Shown here: piece by piece, positions 1-8,355 of the stretch
Layout of the letters: each line of letters begins with the position of its first letter
How positions within the stretch are numbered: position 1 is the stretch's first letter
DNA from: JAZQHR01 sp045540815
GTDB taxonomy: Bacteria; Bacillota; Clostridia; UMGS1810
DNA: 16,510 nucleotides
Direction: 5' to 3'
NCBI GenBank assembly: GCA_045540815.1
Contig: JAZQHY010000060.1
Location: forward strand, 1-16,510
The notes under the pieces: model-generated
The model's database searches: none
What the model was told of the DNA's origin: nothing
What the model saw: the letters and a program-made list of their open reading frames with translations, nothing else
Position numbers and translations under genes: made by a program

Positions 1-6
1 AATGTC

Positions 7-65
7 CTCCGATTGTATTTTTGTTGTAACTGGGCAGGTCACAACTTTATTTTATACAATCGGAG
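7..65. repeat. 11-bp inverted repeat with nested stem at the window edge
   Basis: CTCCGATTGTA (7-17) and TACAATCGGAG (55-65) are perfect inverted copies, with a smaller pair GTTGT/ACAAC nested inside (23-27 and 41-45). On the plus strand the outer stem is followed by TTTTT, like a terminator with a large loop. On the minus strand it overlaps a GGAGG (6-10) that would be well placed for a start codon just past position 1. Positions 1-103 hold no gene I can support. Confidence 0.5.
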
Positions 66-103
66 TTTTTATGTCTACTACTCACCGGCAATAGCCTCTA
101 CTG

Positions 104-128
104 AACCACGCGACTATCGCGTGGTTTT
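104..128 (+). terminator. GC-rich hairpin with short T-run (possible plus-strand terminator)
   Basis: A perfect 10-bp stem AACCACGCGA / TCGCGTGGTT (104-113 and 117-126) has a 3-nt loop and ends in TTTT on the plus strand only. It could terminate a plus-strand transcript arriving from left of the window, convergent with fkp. It also resembles the compact hairpins at ends of IS200/IS605-type elements, but no transposase or TnpB remnant is visible to support that. Confidence 0.4.
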
Positions 129-132
129 CCTT

Positions 133-170
133 AAACAAAAAGATGCGATTCTTAATATAAAGAATCGCAT
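133..170 (-). terminator. Rho-independent terminator closing the polysaccharide operon
   Basis: On the minus strand, 11 nt past the fkp stop, a perfect 11-bp stem ATGCGATTCTT / AAGAATCGCAT (arms 160-170 and 143-153, 6-nt loop) is followed by CTTTTTGTTT. The plus strand also gives AT...TTTT after the stem, so it may act in both directions. Confidence 0.9.
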
Positions 171-181
171 TTTTCATTTGA

Positions 182-3073
182 TTAACAAAACTCACATTCC
201 CATACATCAACACCGGAATCTGCAAATACGATATGCAACCTTTCTCTAAGTGTATCTATAGAAACATTTTCTTTTAGTACTACTTGCAAGAAACCGCCGC
301 CACCCGCTCCGCATATCATTTTTCCAACAATTAGATCCTCAATAGATGCAAAAATCTGATCAATACAAGTATTTGTGCATCCACTATCTATCCTTTTAGA
401 TTGTTCCCAATGTTTGTTTAATAGTTTTGCAAATCCATCAATATTTCCCTTTTCCAACTCAAATTTCATAAGAACAGCTAATCTTTGGATTTCATATAAA
501 GCTTCTACAGTATCTGGATTTGAGGAAATATATTTGCTTACAACCTCACGCAACAAATTTCTTGCCAAACGTCTTTGTCCTGTATAAATTATAGCATATC
601 TTTTATTTAAATCCTCAATTGTTTGCTCACTTATATTAATTAAATCGCACTGTATTTTTTGGCTTAGTCCGGCTTTTGAAGTAAGCATTTTAAATCCCCC
701 AGAAAGACCTCCAACTTGGTCTTGCCAGCCACCACCGGTAGACATCAATTGTTCCATACACATTACACGCTGATAAAGTTCGTTTTGCGAAATTTCTATC
801 CCCAAAAATTCATATATTCCCTTCATGCATGCTCCTGCAAGGATAGAACTTGTACCAAGACCAGAGCCTCTTGGAATATTATAAACTCTTGTAGAAAGAT
901 ATATACCGCCACCTAATCTCTCGGTAATATCTTCTATCGAGTACATACCTTCTACAGGTATAATTCCAGCAGTTATAAGCGCCGCCTTATGCAATGCAAA
1001 CGGATCGCTAGGCACATTGCAGCTTTGTAAAGGTTTAATATTATCAAACTCACAGTATGAACCATTATCTTCGCTTGCAAGAATTATCTTATTTTCGTCA
1101 ATTTTTCTTATTACTGTTTCTATAGGATATATTCCGTTAAGCTTAATAGCCGCATTAAGAACAGTTCCGCCATTTTCCAAACAATATGGAGGTGTATCGG
1201 ACCATCCGCCGCCAAAATTCACTCTAACCGGAAGATGTGTTATAACCTCATTTTTTTTAATTTTAATATCAGGATTGTACTCAACTTTTATATCTGATGA
1301 TTCTGTTATAGCATTTCGAATAACATCAAAAAAATTCATATAGAATTTTTCTTTTTGTTCTCCCTTAGAAAGCATTGTAAGAGCACAAAGAATTCTTATT
1401 TTTTTACCAAAGTCATATATATCTGTATCATCTAAATGTTCTATATTTTCCATAAGCATTGATATTGCTCTTTTTGAAATACCGTTATTAAATACAGTTT
1501 TTATATTCTCAATATGACTACGCTCTTTAATCATCTGCAAAAGAGTTTCAATCTTGATTTTGTCATCCAGCTTATTTGACCACGAAAGTATTTCTTTAAC
1601 ATCTGCCATAGAAAAACTTTCTTCCAATGACATCATCACATCATCAGATTCTCCGCTAAGAGTTTTCTTAACAGCCTCTTCTATGCTTTCACATACTGGA
1701 TAAATTTTGCTTGACCATAGTGGATTATCTATTGGTTTACCAAACAACTTTTTATCCTTTGGATTATCCTTTATTCCATACATTCTAACTACAAATTTAC
1801 CATTTTTAAGTTTCAAACCGTGTAATACCGTTCCGTCAGGAATTTCTTCTCCGTTAAGAGTAACTCCCGAAATAACACAATTTCTTCCAACGACAGTTCC
1901 TTTATGAATATAACTATCTTCTATATAGCTTCCATCACCGACAAAAGCTTTTTGACTTATATATGAATTTGATGAAGCAAAATTATTTGATGTACTATTG
2001 GTGTTAACATTCGATGACCAATCTAAAAATGAAAACGAACTCATTTTCGTTGTCATAAGTTCAAGAAGCTCTGACGTTGTGCCAAAATGTATAAATGATG
2101 CCGGAGAAAATTTCAACAGTTTCATATTGTACTTACTTAAAATTTTCCAAATTTCAGTCCTGCATTTTTTTAGTTCAGGTGAAAATTCACCTTCAGGAGT
2201 TTCTTTATAAAAATCTTCCAATGTTGAGTCTGTCGCCAATGGATAAAGAAAATCAGCATAAAACGATAATCTTACTTTTTCATTTACATACTCATTAAAT
2301 CCCTCTTTGGTATTTATAAGTGTATATAAATCGTTTAAAATATTGCTATCAAAAATAATAGCGCCAGTATCAATATCAACATTGCCATTAATGTCAATCG
2401 CTTCTGCCTTATCAAGAGTTTCAACACTTTGCTTGTGCAAAAAACTTGATACATTTCCGTTTTCGTCACCTAAGAAAACTCCGTGATTTTTTCCGGTATT
2501 AACATTTTCCTTTATAGATAAAGCAGCTGCCCCTTTTGAATAAAAATCTATCTGTAGCGGATTAAATAGCAGAAGTACATCTCCCGAACATACTAACATT
2601 CCGTCAGAAATGCGTGCAGGAACTCCTGTCATTCCTATTACAAATTCATCAAACAAAGTAGATCTTCTTCCATCTGGAAGCATTCTAGGAACAGGCGAAA
2701 ATAACTTTCCGCATGCCGAATACTGGGGAATTCTCTTTGAATCACCGCCTGAATGAATAACCATAATTTTTTTACCTGTAAAAGTTCCCTCGCGTTCATA
2801 GATGTATTTCATAACCGCTAAAGTGGCGCCACCAGAACCAACACGTTTACCATCAGGATCGGGCACAACGGCATAATGAGTAGCAGAAGGTAATTTTCCG
2901 TTTTCCAGTCTATAGTCTATTTGCATGCGATATGCTTCAGCTTGCGCCTCATTCGATGCGGTTAATACCACATAATCCCATACGATGCTTTTTGATTTTT
3001 CCAGTGATTTAGCATATTCATCATATGCATCCAAATATGACTGACGAAGAAACAAATTTTTATATTTATTCAT
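182..3073 (-). CDS. fkp: Bifunctional L-fucokinase / GDP-L-fucose pyrophosphorylase (Fkp)
   Basis: Salvage enzyme that phosphorylates free L-fucose with ATP and then makes GDP-L-fucose with GTP. The 963-residue length matches Bacteroides Fkp and plant FKGP (about 950-1050). The N-terminal guanylyltransferase domain (PF07959) shows GKRVGSGGAT (75-84), IHSGGDSKRIP (106-116) and YSACGKLF (118-125), with a hexapeptide-like beta-helix segment at about 370-425. The C-terminal GHMP kinase domain shows RVNFGGGWSDTPPYC (617-631), PRGSGLGTSSILAG (734-747), STGGGWQDQVGG (778-789) and CGAGGGGFLQV near the end. AGGAGG lies 7 nt before the ATG, and the gap from the flippase stop is 34 nt. It is the last gene of the operon and would feed the GT11 fucosyltransferase. 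No fucose transporter and no GDP-mannose route (gmd, fcl) is present in the window. Confidence 0.95.
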   Translation of the reverse strand: MNKYKNLFLRQSYLDAYDEYAKSLEKSKSIVWDYVVLTASNEAQAEAYRMQIDYRLENGKLPSATHYAVVPDPDGKRVGSGGATLAVMKYIYEREGTFTGKKIMVIHSGGDSKRIPQYSACGKLFSPVPRMLPDGRRSTLFDEFVIGMTGVPARISDGMLVCSGDVLLLFNPLQIDFYSKGAAALSIKENVNTGKNHGVFLGDENGNVSSFLHKQSVETLDKAEAIDINGNVDIDTGAIIFDSNILNDLYTLINTKEGFNEYVNEKVRLSFYADFLYPLATDSTLEDFYKETPEGEFSPELKKCRTEIWKILSKYNMKLLKFSPASFIHFGTTSELLELMTTKMSSFSFLDWSSNVNTNSTSNNFASSNSYISQKAFVGDGSYIEDSYIHKGTVVGRNCVISGVTLNGEEIPDGTVLHGLKLKNGKFVVRMYGIKDNPKDKKLFGKPIDNPLWSSKIYPVCESIEEAVKKTLSGESDDVMMSLEESFSMADVKEILSWSNKLDDKIKIETLLQMIKERSHIENIKTVFNNGISKRAISMLMENIEHLDDTDIYDFGKKIRILCALTMLSKGEQKEKFYMNFFDVIRNAITESSDIKVEYNPDIKIKKNEVITHLPVRVNFGGGWSDTPPYCLENGGTVLNAAIKLNGIYPIETVIRKIDENKIILASEDNGSYCEFDNIKPLQSCNVPSDPFALHKAALITAGIIPVEGMYSIEDITERLGGGIYLSTRVYNIPRGSGLGTSSILAGACMKGIYEFLGIEISQNELYQRVMCMEQLMSTGGGWQDQVGGLSGGFKMLTSKAGLSQKIQCDLINISEQTIEDLNKRYAIIYTGQRRLARNLLREVVSKYISSNPDTVEALYEIQRLAVLMKFELEKGNIDGFAKLLNKHWEQSKRIDSGCTNTCIDQIFASIEDLIVGKMICGAGGGGFLQVVLKENVSIDTLRERLHIVFADSGVDVWECEFC

Positions 3074-3107
3074 TCATTTTCCTCCTTAGTATTTTACATA
3101 CCAAATA

Positions 3108-4628
3108 TCATTTCAATAGCATTTTAACTCTTTTTAATAACTCTTTAAACTCAGATGTTCTAAAAAATACTATCATCATCGTTACATTGTATACAATTGA
3201 AACCATAATACAACGCAAAAGAACACCAAGTATTCCCTCTACACATATAAAATTGTTCAACCAAAGACACGTCATACTTATCGCAACAACTATAACCATA
3301 TACGCAAAATATCTTACATAATACATCAAAGGATTTATCTTAAAGCTTCCTCTGTATATTAACACAGGATCAACAATTCCAGTTGTAAAAAACCTTGCAA
3401 CAGCTGTGGCAAATAATACTCCGGCAGTCCCCCATATTCTCACAAAGATTATAGATAATATAATATTTAGTATTGCCGCTAAAAGCGGAGCAATTTTCCC
3501 TTCAACAAAATAACCTAAAGTAGTACGATATGTATATGCCGCAAAATGAACCGAATTTACGTAAAAGTGTACAACACTGGCAATTATAACCGACAACGAA
3601 AGAGTGTATTCCCGCCCAAGCCAGGCTTCCAGTACATTATTGGATAATGTAACCATACCTACCGATGCAAAACCATAAATCCACACACACATAAACAAAA
3701 TATTTTTAAATATTTCGTATTTCTTTTCTTTATCCGCGGTTACATTCAAATTTCCCACACTAGCAGTAAAACCGCTCGTGATTTTAGAAAGCATGGTTGT
3801 AATTACATTTTGAATTAGCGTAAAATTCGACAGAAGTCCAACTTCCTTCAAACCGACAAAAGCTGAAATAATTATATTTGAAGTTCCGTTTAGCACAACA
3901 GAACCAAACTTATATACAACCAGTGCTCTTACATTTGTAAATATATCTTTCTTTTCTTCTTTTTCCAGTTCAACACCTTTTTCCTTCATATAAGGAAACA
4001 TCTTGTTTGTTTTATGCACTAATACCAGATTGCATATTATATTCATCACCACTTGAATTATCAAAAAGGCAATATAATTCTTTGTGAAGAAAATATAAAC
4101 AATCTGAAAAAACATTCTAAATGTATCAAAAATCTGCGTATATAAAACGACTTTATAGTTTTGCTGATGAGCAGATATAAGAGTATTTTTGTATGTAAAC
4201 AGATATGATGATACAGTTCCCGCTAAAAACAAGCAATAAATAAGCGTAATGCTTTCATTTATTTGTGGCGTTTCCTTTACGATGTATTTCAAAAAAGGAA
4301 TCAAAAGTATTCCAACAACAGCAACCGTAATTGCAATAACTCTGTAGGCTTGCTTATACAAAAGCATCAACGATTTAATTTTTTCTGTATTACGCTCTGA
4401 TATAGGTTTATATAGATTATACGTAATTGCCTGTCCGATACCCAATTCGGCAAACGACAAAATGGTTAGAACATTGGTAAATAATCCGTTTATTCCAAGG
4501 TATTCAACACCCATTATTTTAATCAAAAATGTTCTGTGTATAATACCTGATATAACGGCTACAATCTGACACAACAGACATATTACCGCGTTTTTTGCAA
4601 CATTTTTTGTCCTAGACTCTGTTTCCAT
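3108..4628 (-). CDS. Wzx-type polysaccharide flippase (MOP superfamily)
   Basis: Polytopic membrane protein of 506 residues with about 12-14 hydrophobic helices. It is expected to flip the undecaprenyl-linked repeat unit across the cytoplasmic membrane before Wzy polymerises it. The N-terminus shows the pattern typical of Gram-positive capsule exporters: TFLIKIMGVEYLGINGLF (residues 33-50), then LSFAELGIGQAI (57-68) and a polar loop with YKPISE (73-78). Later helices include AYTYRTTLGYFVEGKIAPLL. The length suits Wzx proteins. AGGTGA overlaps the stop codon of the preceding FrhB-like gene, about 10 nt before the ATG. Specificity for the repeat unit cannot be read from sequence. Teichuronic-acid or other lipid-linked glycan export is the alternative within the same superfamily. 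Confidence 0.9.
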   Translation of the reverse strand: METESRTKNVAKNAVICLLCQIVAVISGIIHRTFLIKIMGVEYLGINGLFTNVLTILSFAELGIGQAITYNLYKPISERNTEKIKSLMLLYKQAYRVIAITVAVVGILLIPFLKYIVKETPQINESITLIYCLFLAGTVSSYLFTYKNTLISAHQQNYKVVLYTQIFDTFRMFFQIVYIFFTKNYIAFLIIQVVMNIICNLVLVHKTNKMFPYMKEKGVELEKEEKKDIFTNVRALVVYKFGSVVLNGTSNIIISAFVGLKEVGLLSNFTLIQNVITTMLSKITSGFTASVGNLNVTADKEKKYEIFKNILFMCVWIYGFASVGMVTLSNNVLEAWLGREYTLSLSVIIASVVHFYVNSVHFAAYTYRTTLGYFVEGKIAPLLAAILNIILSIIFVRIWGTAGVLFATAVARFFTTGIVDPVLIYRGSFKINPLMYYVRYFAYMVIVVAISMTCLWLNNFICVEGILGVLLRCIMVSIVYNVTMMIVFFRTSEFKELLKRVKMLLK

Positions 4629-4638
4629 TAAGTTGTTT

Positions 4639-5796
4639 TCACCTCACAAAATATCGTTTTAATCTCGATGCCACCCTAAGTAAAAATGGTCTTTTAAGCG
4701 CGTAATTAACTGATTTTTTAAATGTACTTCCTAAAGCTATTTTATCAAAAAATTTTTCACGTCCATTATGCATACTTGTAGTTTTTCTCAATTGCTCGTT
4801 ATTTGCAACCGCCCATTCTACACTAACATCGTATACATCCATATACTTTTCAAGGGAACTTAACAATATTTCACCCTTTTTGGTGTTGGAAATTATGAGT
4901 GAGCATCCCTTAAGAGTATTAAGTTCCGGATAAACTGCTTCTATCCCCCATGCATCTGCTATAGTGATATCTGATACTCGTGAAGATGTTGCAAATTTAC
5001 AGGTTTTACAAGATGGCCTATATGCAAGTCTTGAGTAATATGCCTTTAAATAGGCATCATCTTTAATTTCTGAAATTATAGTTTTACCATCATCAAATAT
5101 TATTTCAGCAGTCCTTGAATTATATTTACCGTTTAAAAATTTTTTATATCTAAAGTTATATTCTTTTACTTTTTTATCTGAAATTTCCGAAATATGCTTA
5201 TCAAATAGCTTTTGACTCATCACACCGTGACAAACAAGATCAACACACACAAGTCTTTCGCACTCAGCATTACCAATAAAAGCCTTAAGTGCGGCTACCT
5301 GACACGGAGTACCGGTAAATAAAACCTTTTTCCCTTCATCAAGCATTTGTTTTATTTTAGTATAGCATCCATTTGTATCACTTTGTACATACTTCGATTT
5401 TCTAAATCTTTTTGTATCTTCCGCAGAATATGCACAATCATGCTTAACCTTCAAGTTTTCATCGTAGCACACTCCAAATACCACTGTGTTTTCATCGAAA
5501 AAACTATTTACAATTGCAGTAAATGCACCACCCGAAGAACTGCCAAACACTATATCATTATCCTTATGTACGGCAGCTACTGCTTTTTGATTTTTACTTT
5601 TTTCAAAAGTAAAATTAGCAGGACAAATTTTATGACACAATCCACAATTAATGCATTTTTCCTTATTTATCTTTGGATAAAAGAATGTTTCAATATCCTC
5701 CTCCATCGTAATGCATTTTCTCGGGCAAATTTCTTCACAAGCTCTGCAACCATAACATTTTTGCTTATCATTATTCGTTAAATAATCGTTATACAT
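4639..5796 (-). CDS. FrhB-like iron-sulfur oxidoreductase (coenzyme F420 hydrogenase beta-subunit family)
   Basis: Protein of 385 residues with an N-terminal two-cluster ferredoxin domain: CYGCRACEEICP (Cys14, 17, 20, 24) and CINCGLCHKICP (Cys48, 51, 54, 58), enough for two [4Fe-4S] clusters. An FrhB region follows: FGSSSGGAF (84-92), GTPCQVAALKAF (162-173), VCHGVMS (188-194) and CKTCKFA (263-269). The FrhB fold binds a flavin and carries electrons to or from a cofactor in F420-related enzymes. In polysaccharide operons its role is not established; such genes often accompany PF04230 pyruvyltransferases, as here. It may reduce or otherwise modify a sugar or pyruvyl group, but that is inference. 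AAAGGA 7 nt before the ATG overlaps the end of the LicD-fusion gene. F420 use itself is not implied in this organism. Confidence 0.88.
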   Translation of the reverse strand: MYNDYLTNNDKQKCYGCRACEEICPRKCITMEEDIETFFYPKINKEKCINCGLCHKICPANFTFEKSKNQKAVAAVHKDNDIVFGSSSGGAFTAIVNSFFDENTVVFGVCYDENLKVKHDCAYSAEDTKRFRKSKYVQSDTNGCYTKIKQMLDEGKKVLFTGTPCQVAALKAFIGNAECERLVCVDLVCHGVMSQKLFDKHISEISDKKVKEYNFRYKKFLNGKYNSRTAEIIFDDGKTIISEIKDDAYLKAYYSRLAYRPSCKTCKFATSSRVSDITIADAWGIEAVYPELNTLKGCSLIISNTKKGEILLSSLEKYMDVYDVSVEWAVANNEQLRKTTSMHNGREKFFDKIALGSTFKKSVNYALKRPFLLRVASRLKRYFVR

Positions 5797-5807
5797 TTCT
5801 ATATCCT

Positions 5808-7049
5808 TTATTTTTGTATATCTTGCATTATCATTGTTGACGACACACCATCTGTATGTGGAAGAAATACCATATCAACGCCTAAATCTTTTAACTTTTT
5901 TTCCATCTCATCATACAGATTCGAACCCTTCCAATCGTCCCCGTGAAAAACTGCGTTAAATCTAAGTTCATCCCACATTTCTGATTTATCAAGTGTTTTC
6001 TGCGGAACAACCTTGTCAACGTATTTAATTGCTTCAACAATTTTAACTCTGTTCTCAAATGGTATTACAGGCTTTTTATTTTTATATGTTTGTACAACTT
6101 CGTCAGTACTTACGCCAACAACAAGAAAATCACACTGTTCTTTTGCTCGCTTAAGTATATTTAAATGTCCTATATGGAATAAATCAAACACGCCTGTAGT
6201 ATAACCAATCTTGTACTTTTTCTTTTCTTCTCCAAATTCAAGATTTACAATAGGGTGTCTTGTCACCCTTTTTTCAACTGGCGGTAATTTCATATAATCT
6301 CCATAAACGCTTGTCAAATATGCCTCAATATTATTAGGCGCCATATATTCTTTGCCCTCAAAAACCACCTTGCTTGGCGGAAAATATACATTTTCATCCA
6401 CCAATTGTTTTTTCCAATTGTAATTACTTGCTATGACACAAACTGTATTAACATTCTTACTGCCATTATCTTTAGTCATCAGTTTAAGTCTTTTTTCTTT
6501 AATTCTTTTAATTCCTTGAAGAGCATATATATGTGCGAAAAGCTTTGTTTTTTTCTTCATACCGCTTTTATATCCGCTCTTATATGTAATAATACTTGTA
6601 AGAAGTTTGGCTTTTTTACAGCGTTTTTCAGCTTTTTCCATATTTACGGCATCAAGTTTATCTAGTGGAAAAATATCTATAAAGATACCTTTGTGAGATT
6701 TAACATCACATCCAACACTTTCTTCAAACACAGTTCCGTTTTTTCTAAGCTTTGCCTGCATCATAGGGTATGCTGCATCATCTTCCGACATTTGCAAATA
6801 ATATTTGTCGCCAAAAACTTCATTTGCAATTTTTGAAAGTCTGTTCAAATCTTCTCTTGGCATAACAACATCTATATCGTCATCCCAAGGTATAAAACCT
6901 CCGTGTCTTACAGCACCTAGCAAAGTACCTCCAAAAAGAAAATATGTAAGATTGTTTTCTCTGCATACTTTGTCAAAAGCATCAAGTATTTCCAGTTCTG
7001 TTTTTTTCAATTTTTCTTTTTCTTCTTCAGTCATAAAGTACTCATTCAT
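5808..7049 (-). CDS. LicD-family phosphotransferase fused to a glycerol-3-phosphate cytidylyltransferase-like domain
   Basis: Two complete enzymes in one chain of 413 residues (numbered from ATG 7049; a GTG at 7076 would add 9). Residues about 15-270 form a LicD domain (PF04991) with FGGTLLGAVRHGGFIPWDDD (39-58), continuing IDV, and FIDIFPLD (123-130). LicD proteins, and the related FKRP/fukutin enzymes, transfer phosphocholine, phosphoglycerol or phosphoribitol from a CDP-alcohol to a glycan. Residues about 278-413 form a cytidylyltransferase domain (PF01467, TagD-like): YTTGVFDLFHIGH (283-295), which holds HxGH, GDDWKGS (370-376), and TDGVSST (399-405), the counterpart of the TagD RTEGVSTT motif. 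The domain order suggests the C-terminal part makes a CDP-alcohol, most likely CDP-glycerol, that the N-terminal part consumes. Ethanolamine, choline or another alcohol cannot be excluded. It starts about 30 nt after the GT4 gene stop. Fusion within one frame is seen directly; the joint activity is inference. Confidence 0.87.
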   Translation of the reverse strand: MNEYFMTEEEKEKLKKTELEILDAFDKVCRENNLTYFLFGGTLLGAVRHGGFIPWDDDIDVVMPREDLNRLSKIANEVFGDKYYLQMSEDDAAYPMMQAKLRKNGTVFEESVGCDVKSHKGIFIDIFPLDKLDAVNMEKAEKRCKKAKLLTSIITYKSGYKSGMKKKTKLFAHIYALQGIKRIKEKRLKLMTKDNGSKNVNTVCVIASNYNWKKQLVDENVYFPPSKVVFEGKEYMAPNNIEAYLTSVYGDYMKLPPVEKRVTRHPIVNLEFGEEKKKYKIGYTTGVFDLFHIGHLNILKRAKEQCDFLVVGVSTDEVVQTYKNKKPVIPFENRVKIVEAIKYVDKVVPQKTLDKSEMWDELRFNAVFHGDDWKGSNLYDEMEKKLKDLGVDMVFLPHTDGVSSTMIMQDIQK

Positions 7050-7054
7050 TTTAC

Positions 7055-7064
7055 ATAAAATCCT
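7055..7064 (-). promoter_or_regulatory. Probable ribosome site for the LicD-fusion gene
   Basis: GGAAAGGA on the minus strand lies within this stretch, ending 11 nt before ATG 7047-7049. An in-frame GTG at 7074-7076, 3 nt after the previous stop, has no visible site of its own but could be used by coupled translation. This motif favours the ATG, though the spacing is long. Confidence 0.45.
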
Positions 7065-7079
7065 TTCCGCTTTCACGCA

Positions 7080-8339
7080 TCACTTATTCGATATATTACC
7101 GTAAATCTCTAATAAATTCACAATATTTTTTTCGCGATCATGCGTAATTTCTGCATGTTTCCTTGCATTACCTGATAACTCCCTGGCTAAATCATCGTTT
7201 TCAAAAATCCTTTTTACATAATATGCAAGCATATATGGTGCATCAGCCTGATAAACAAAACCATCTTTATTGTGCTCTAGCATATTTTTAACACCACCAA
7301 CATCAGATGATACAGTAGGAACACCAAGAATCATAGCTTCTCCAACTGAATTAGGAGAATTTTCGATAGACGAAGGACTCACAAAAACGTGTGATTTCAG
7401 ATATTGGTCACACATACTTTTTTCATCCAGATACCCTAAAAAAGTAACTTTTTGCTCTAATCCGTATTTCCTGATAAGCTTGCCAAGATATTTGCTATAA
7501 TATGTTTGCTTAATTTTTTGCTTAAATCCACAGTTTATAGGGCTTGAACCTGTTGTGTAGAGATGCGCATCAGGATATGCCTTGACAATATCAGCCATAG
7601 CTTCAAGCATCAGATGAAAGCCTTTTATTGGATAATTCGACTGACTGACAAATATTGAATGTTTTTCGCACTTATCCAAATCCCATTTATTTTCATAAAA
7701 AGTCGGGCGCAATGTTTCATTGCAAAAATGATACTCTCTATTGGAATTTAGTTTTTCAGTACATGCACTATCCCAATCAGTTCTGCCAATTATGTGTTTT
7801 GCCCTTTTAAGTGCCTCTATTTCGTATATTCCACGTTTTTCAAAACTTTTTTTCTGCCTAAAAATGTTATTTCTTTTCAATACATCACGTAATGTATATG
7901 AATGAACTGCACTTGCTGGCAAAAATGCATAGTAATGATTAGCACATACCGAAACCAAACCTTGTATGCTTATTACAACTCTGTCTAACATCCCTGCTTT
8001 TTCACTTGCTTTAATCATTGCTAAAGTATGCGGATATTCTGTACCAAAAATATGTATAACATCAGGGTTGTATTGATTTAAAACCTGTTCAAATTCTTCA
8101 ACTTGTTCTATCTCACAAGTTGTAATACTATTATGCTTATAATGAATAAAAGTAGAATTTTCAAATTCCCACGAAGAATGCTTATTTCCTGTAGGAAACA
8201 AGTATATCAGTTCAAAGTCAGGTTTTTGCCTGAAATATTGATACATACCCGAAAGCCAGCTCTCCGGCTTTGTACTTTCTACACCGATTTGTTTTGCAAT
8301 TTCAGGTATTAAGGTATTACATAGCCATAAAACCTTCAT
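7080..8339 (-). CDS. Glycosyltransferase family 4
   Basis: Cytoplasmic GT-B glycosyltransferase of 419 residues, probably for another sugar of the repeat unit. The acceptor domain includes PDVIHIFGTEYPH (residues 92-104) and SIQGLVSVCANHYYA (124-138). The donor domain includes FVSQSNYPIKGFHLMLEAM (230-248), VTFLGYLDE (298-306) and the E-x7-E signature in ENSPNSVGE (Glu326 and Glu334), followed by ILGVPTVSSDVGG. AGGGGG lies 5 nt before the ATG, and the gap from the fucosyltransferase stop is 16 nt. The long acceptor domain differs from the GT4 enzyme at 13348-14466, so they are not recent duplicates. Donor and linkage are unknown. Confidence 0.91.
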   Translation of the reverse strand: MKVLWLCNTLIPEIAKQIGVESTKPESWLSGMYQYFRQKPDFELIYLFPTGNKHSSWEFENSTFIHYKHNSITTCEIEQVEEFEQVLNQYNPDVIHIFGTEYPHTLAMIKASEKAGMLDRVVISIQGLVSVCANHYYAFLPASAVHSYTLRDVLKRNNIFRQKKSFEKRGIYEIEALKRAKHIIGRTDWDSACTEKLNSNREYHFCNETLRPTFYENKWDLDKCEKHSIFVSQSNYPIKGFHLMLEAMADIVKAYPDAHLYTTGSSPINCGFKQKIKQTYYSKYLGKLIRKYGLEQKVTFLGYLDEKSMCDQYLKSHVFVSPSSIENSPNSVGEAMILGVPTVSSDVGGVKNMLEHNKDGFVYQADAPYMLAYYVKRIFENDDLARELSGNARKHAEITHDREKNIVNLLEIYGNISNK

Positions 8340-8355
8340 AAAATCCCCCTATGAA

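Noticed and set aside
81..128. End of an IS200/IS605 or TnpB element
   Set aside because: The compact hairpin is reminiscent of such ends, but no transposase or TnpB coding remnant, target motif or second end is visible. A terminator explains it more simply.
13..249. Plus-strand 78-codon open frame at the left edge
   Set aside because: It runs through three hairpins and into fkp antisense, with no ribosome site and no family resemblance.
5347..5781. Plus-strand open frame of 144 codons opposite the FrhB-like gene
   Set aside because: It is fully antisense to a gene with unambiguous ferredoxin and FrhB motifs, and has no motif of its own.
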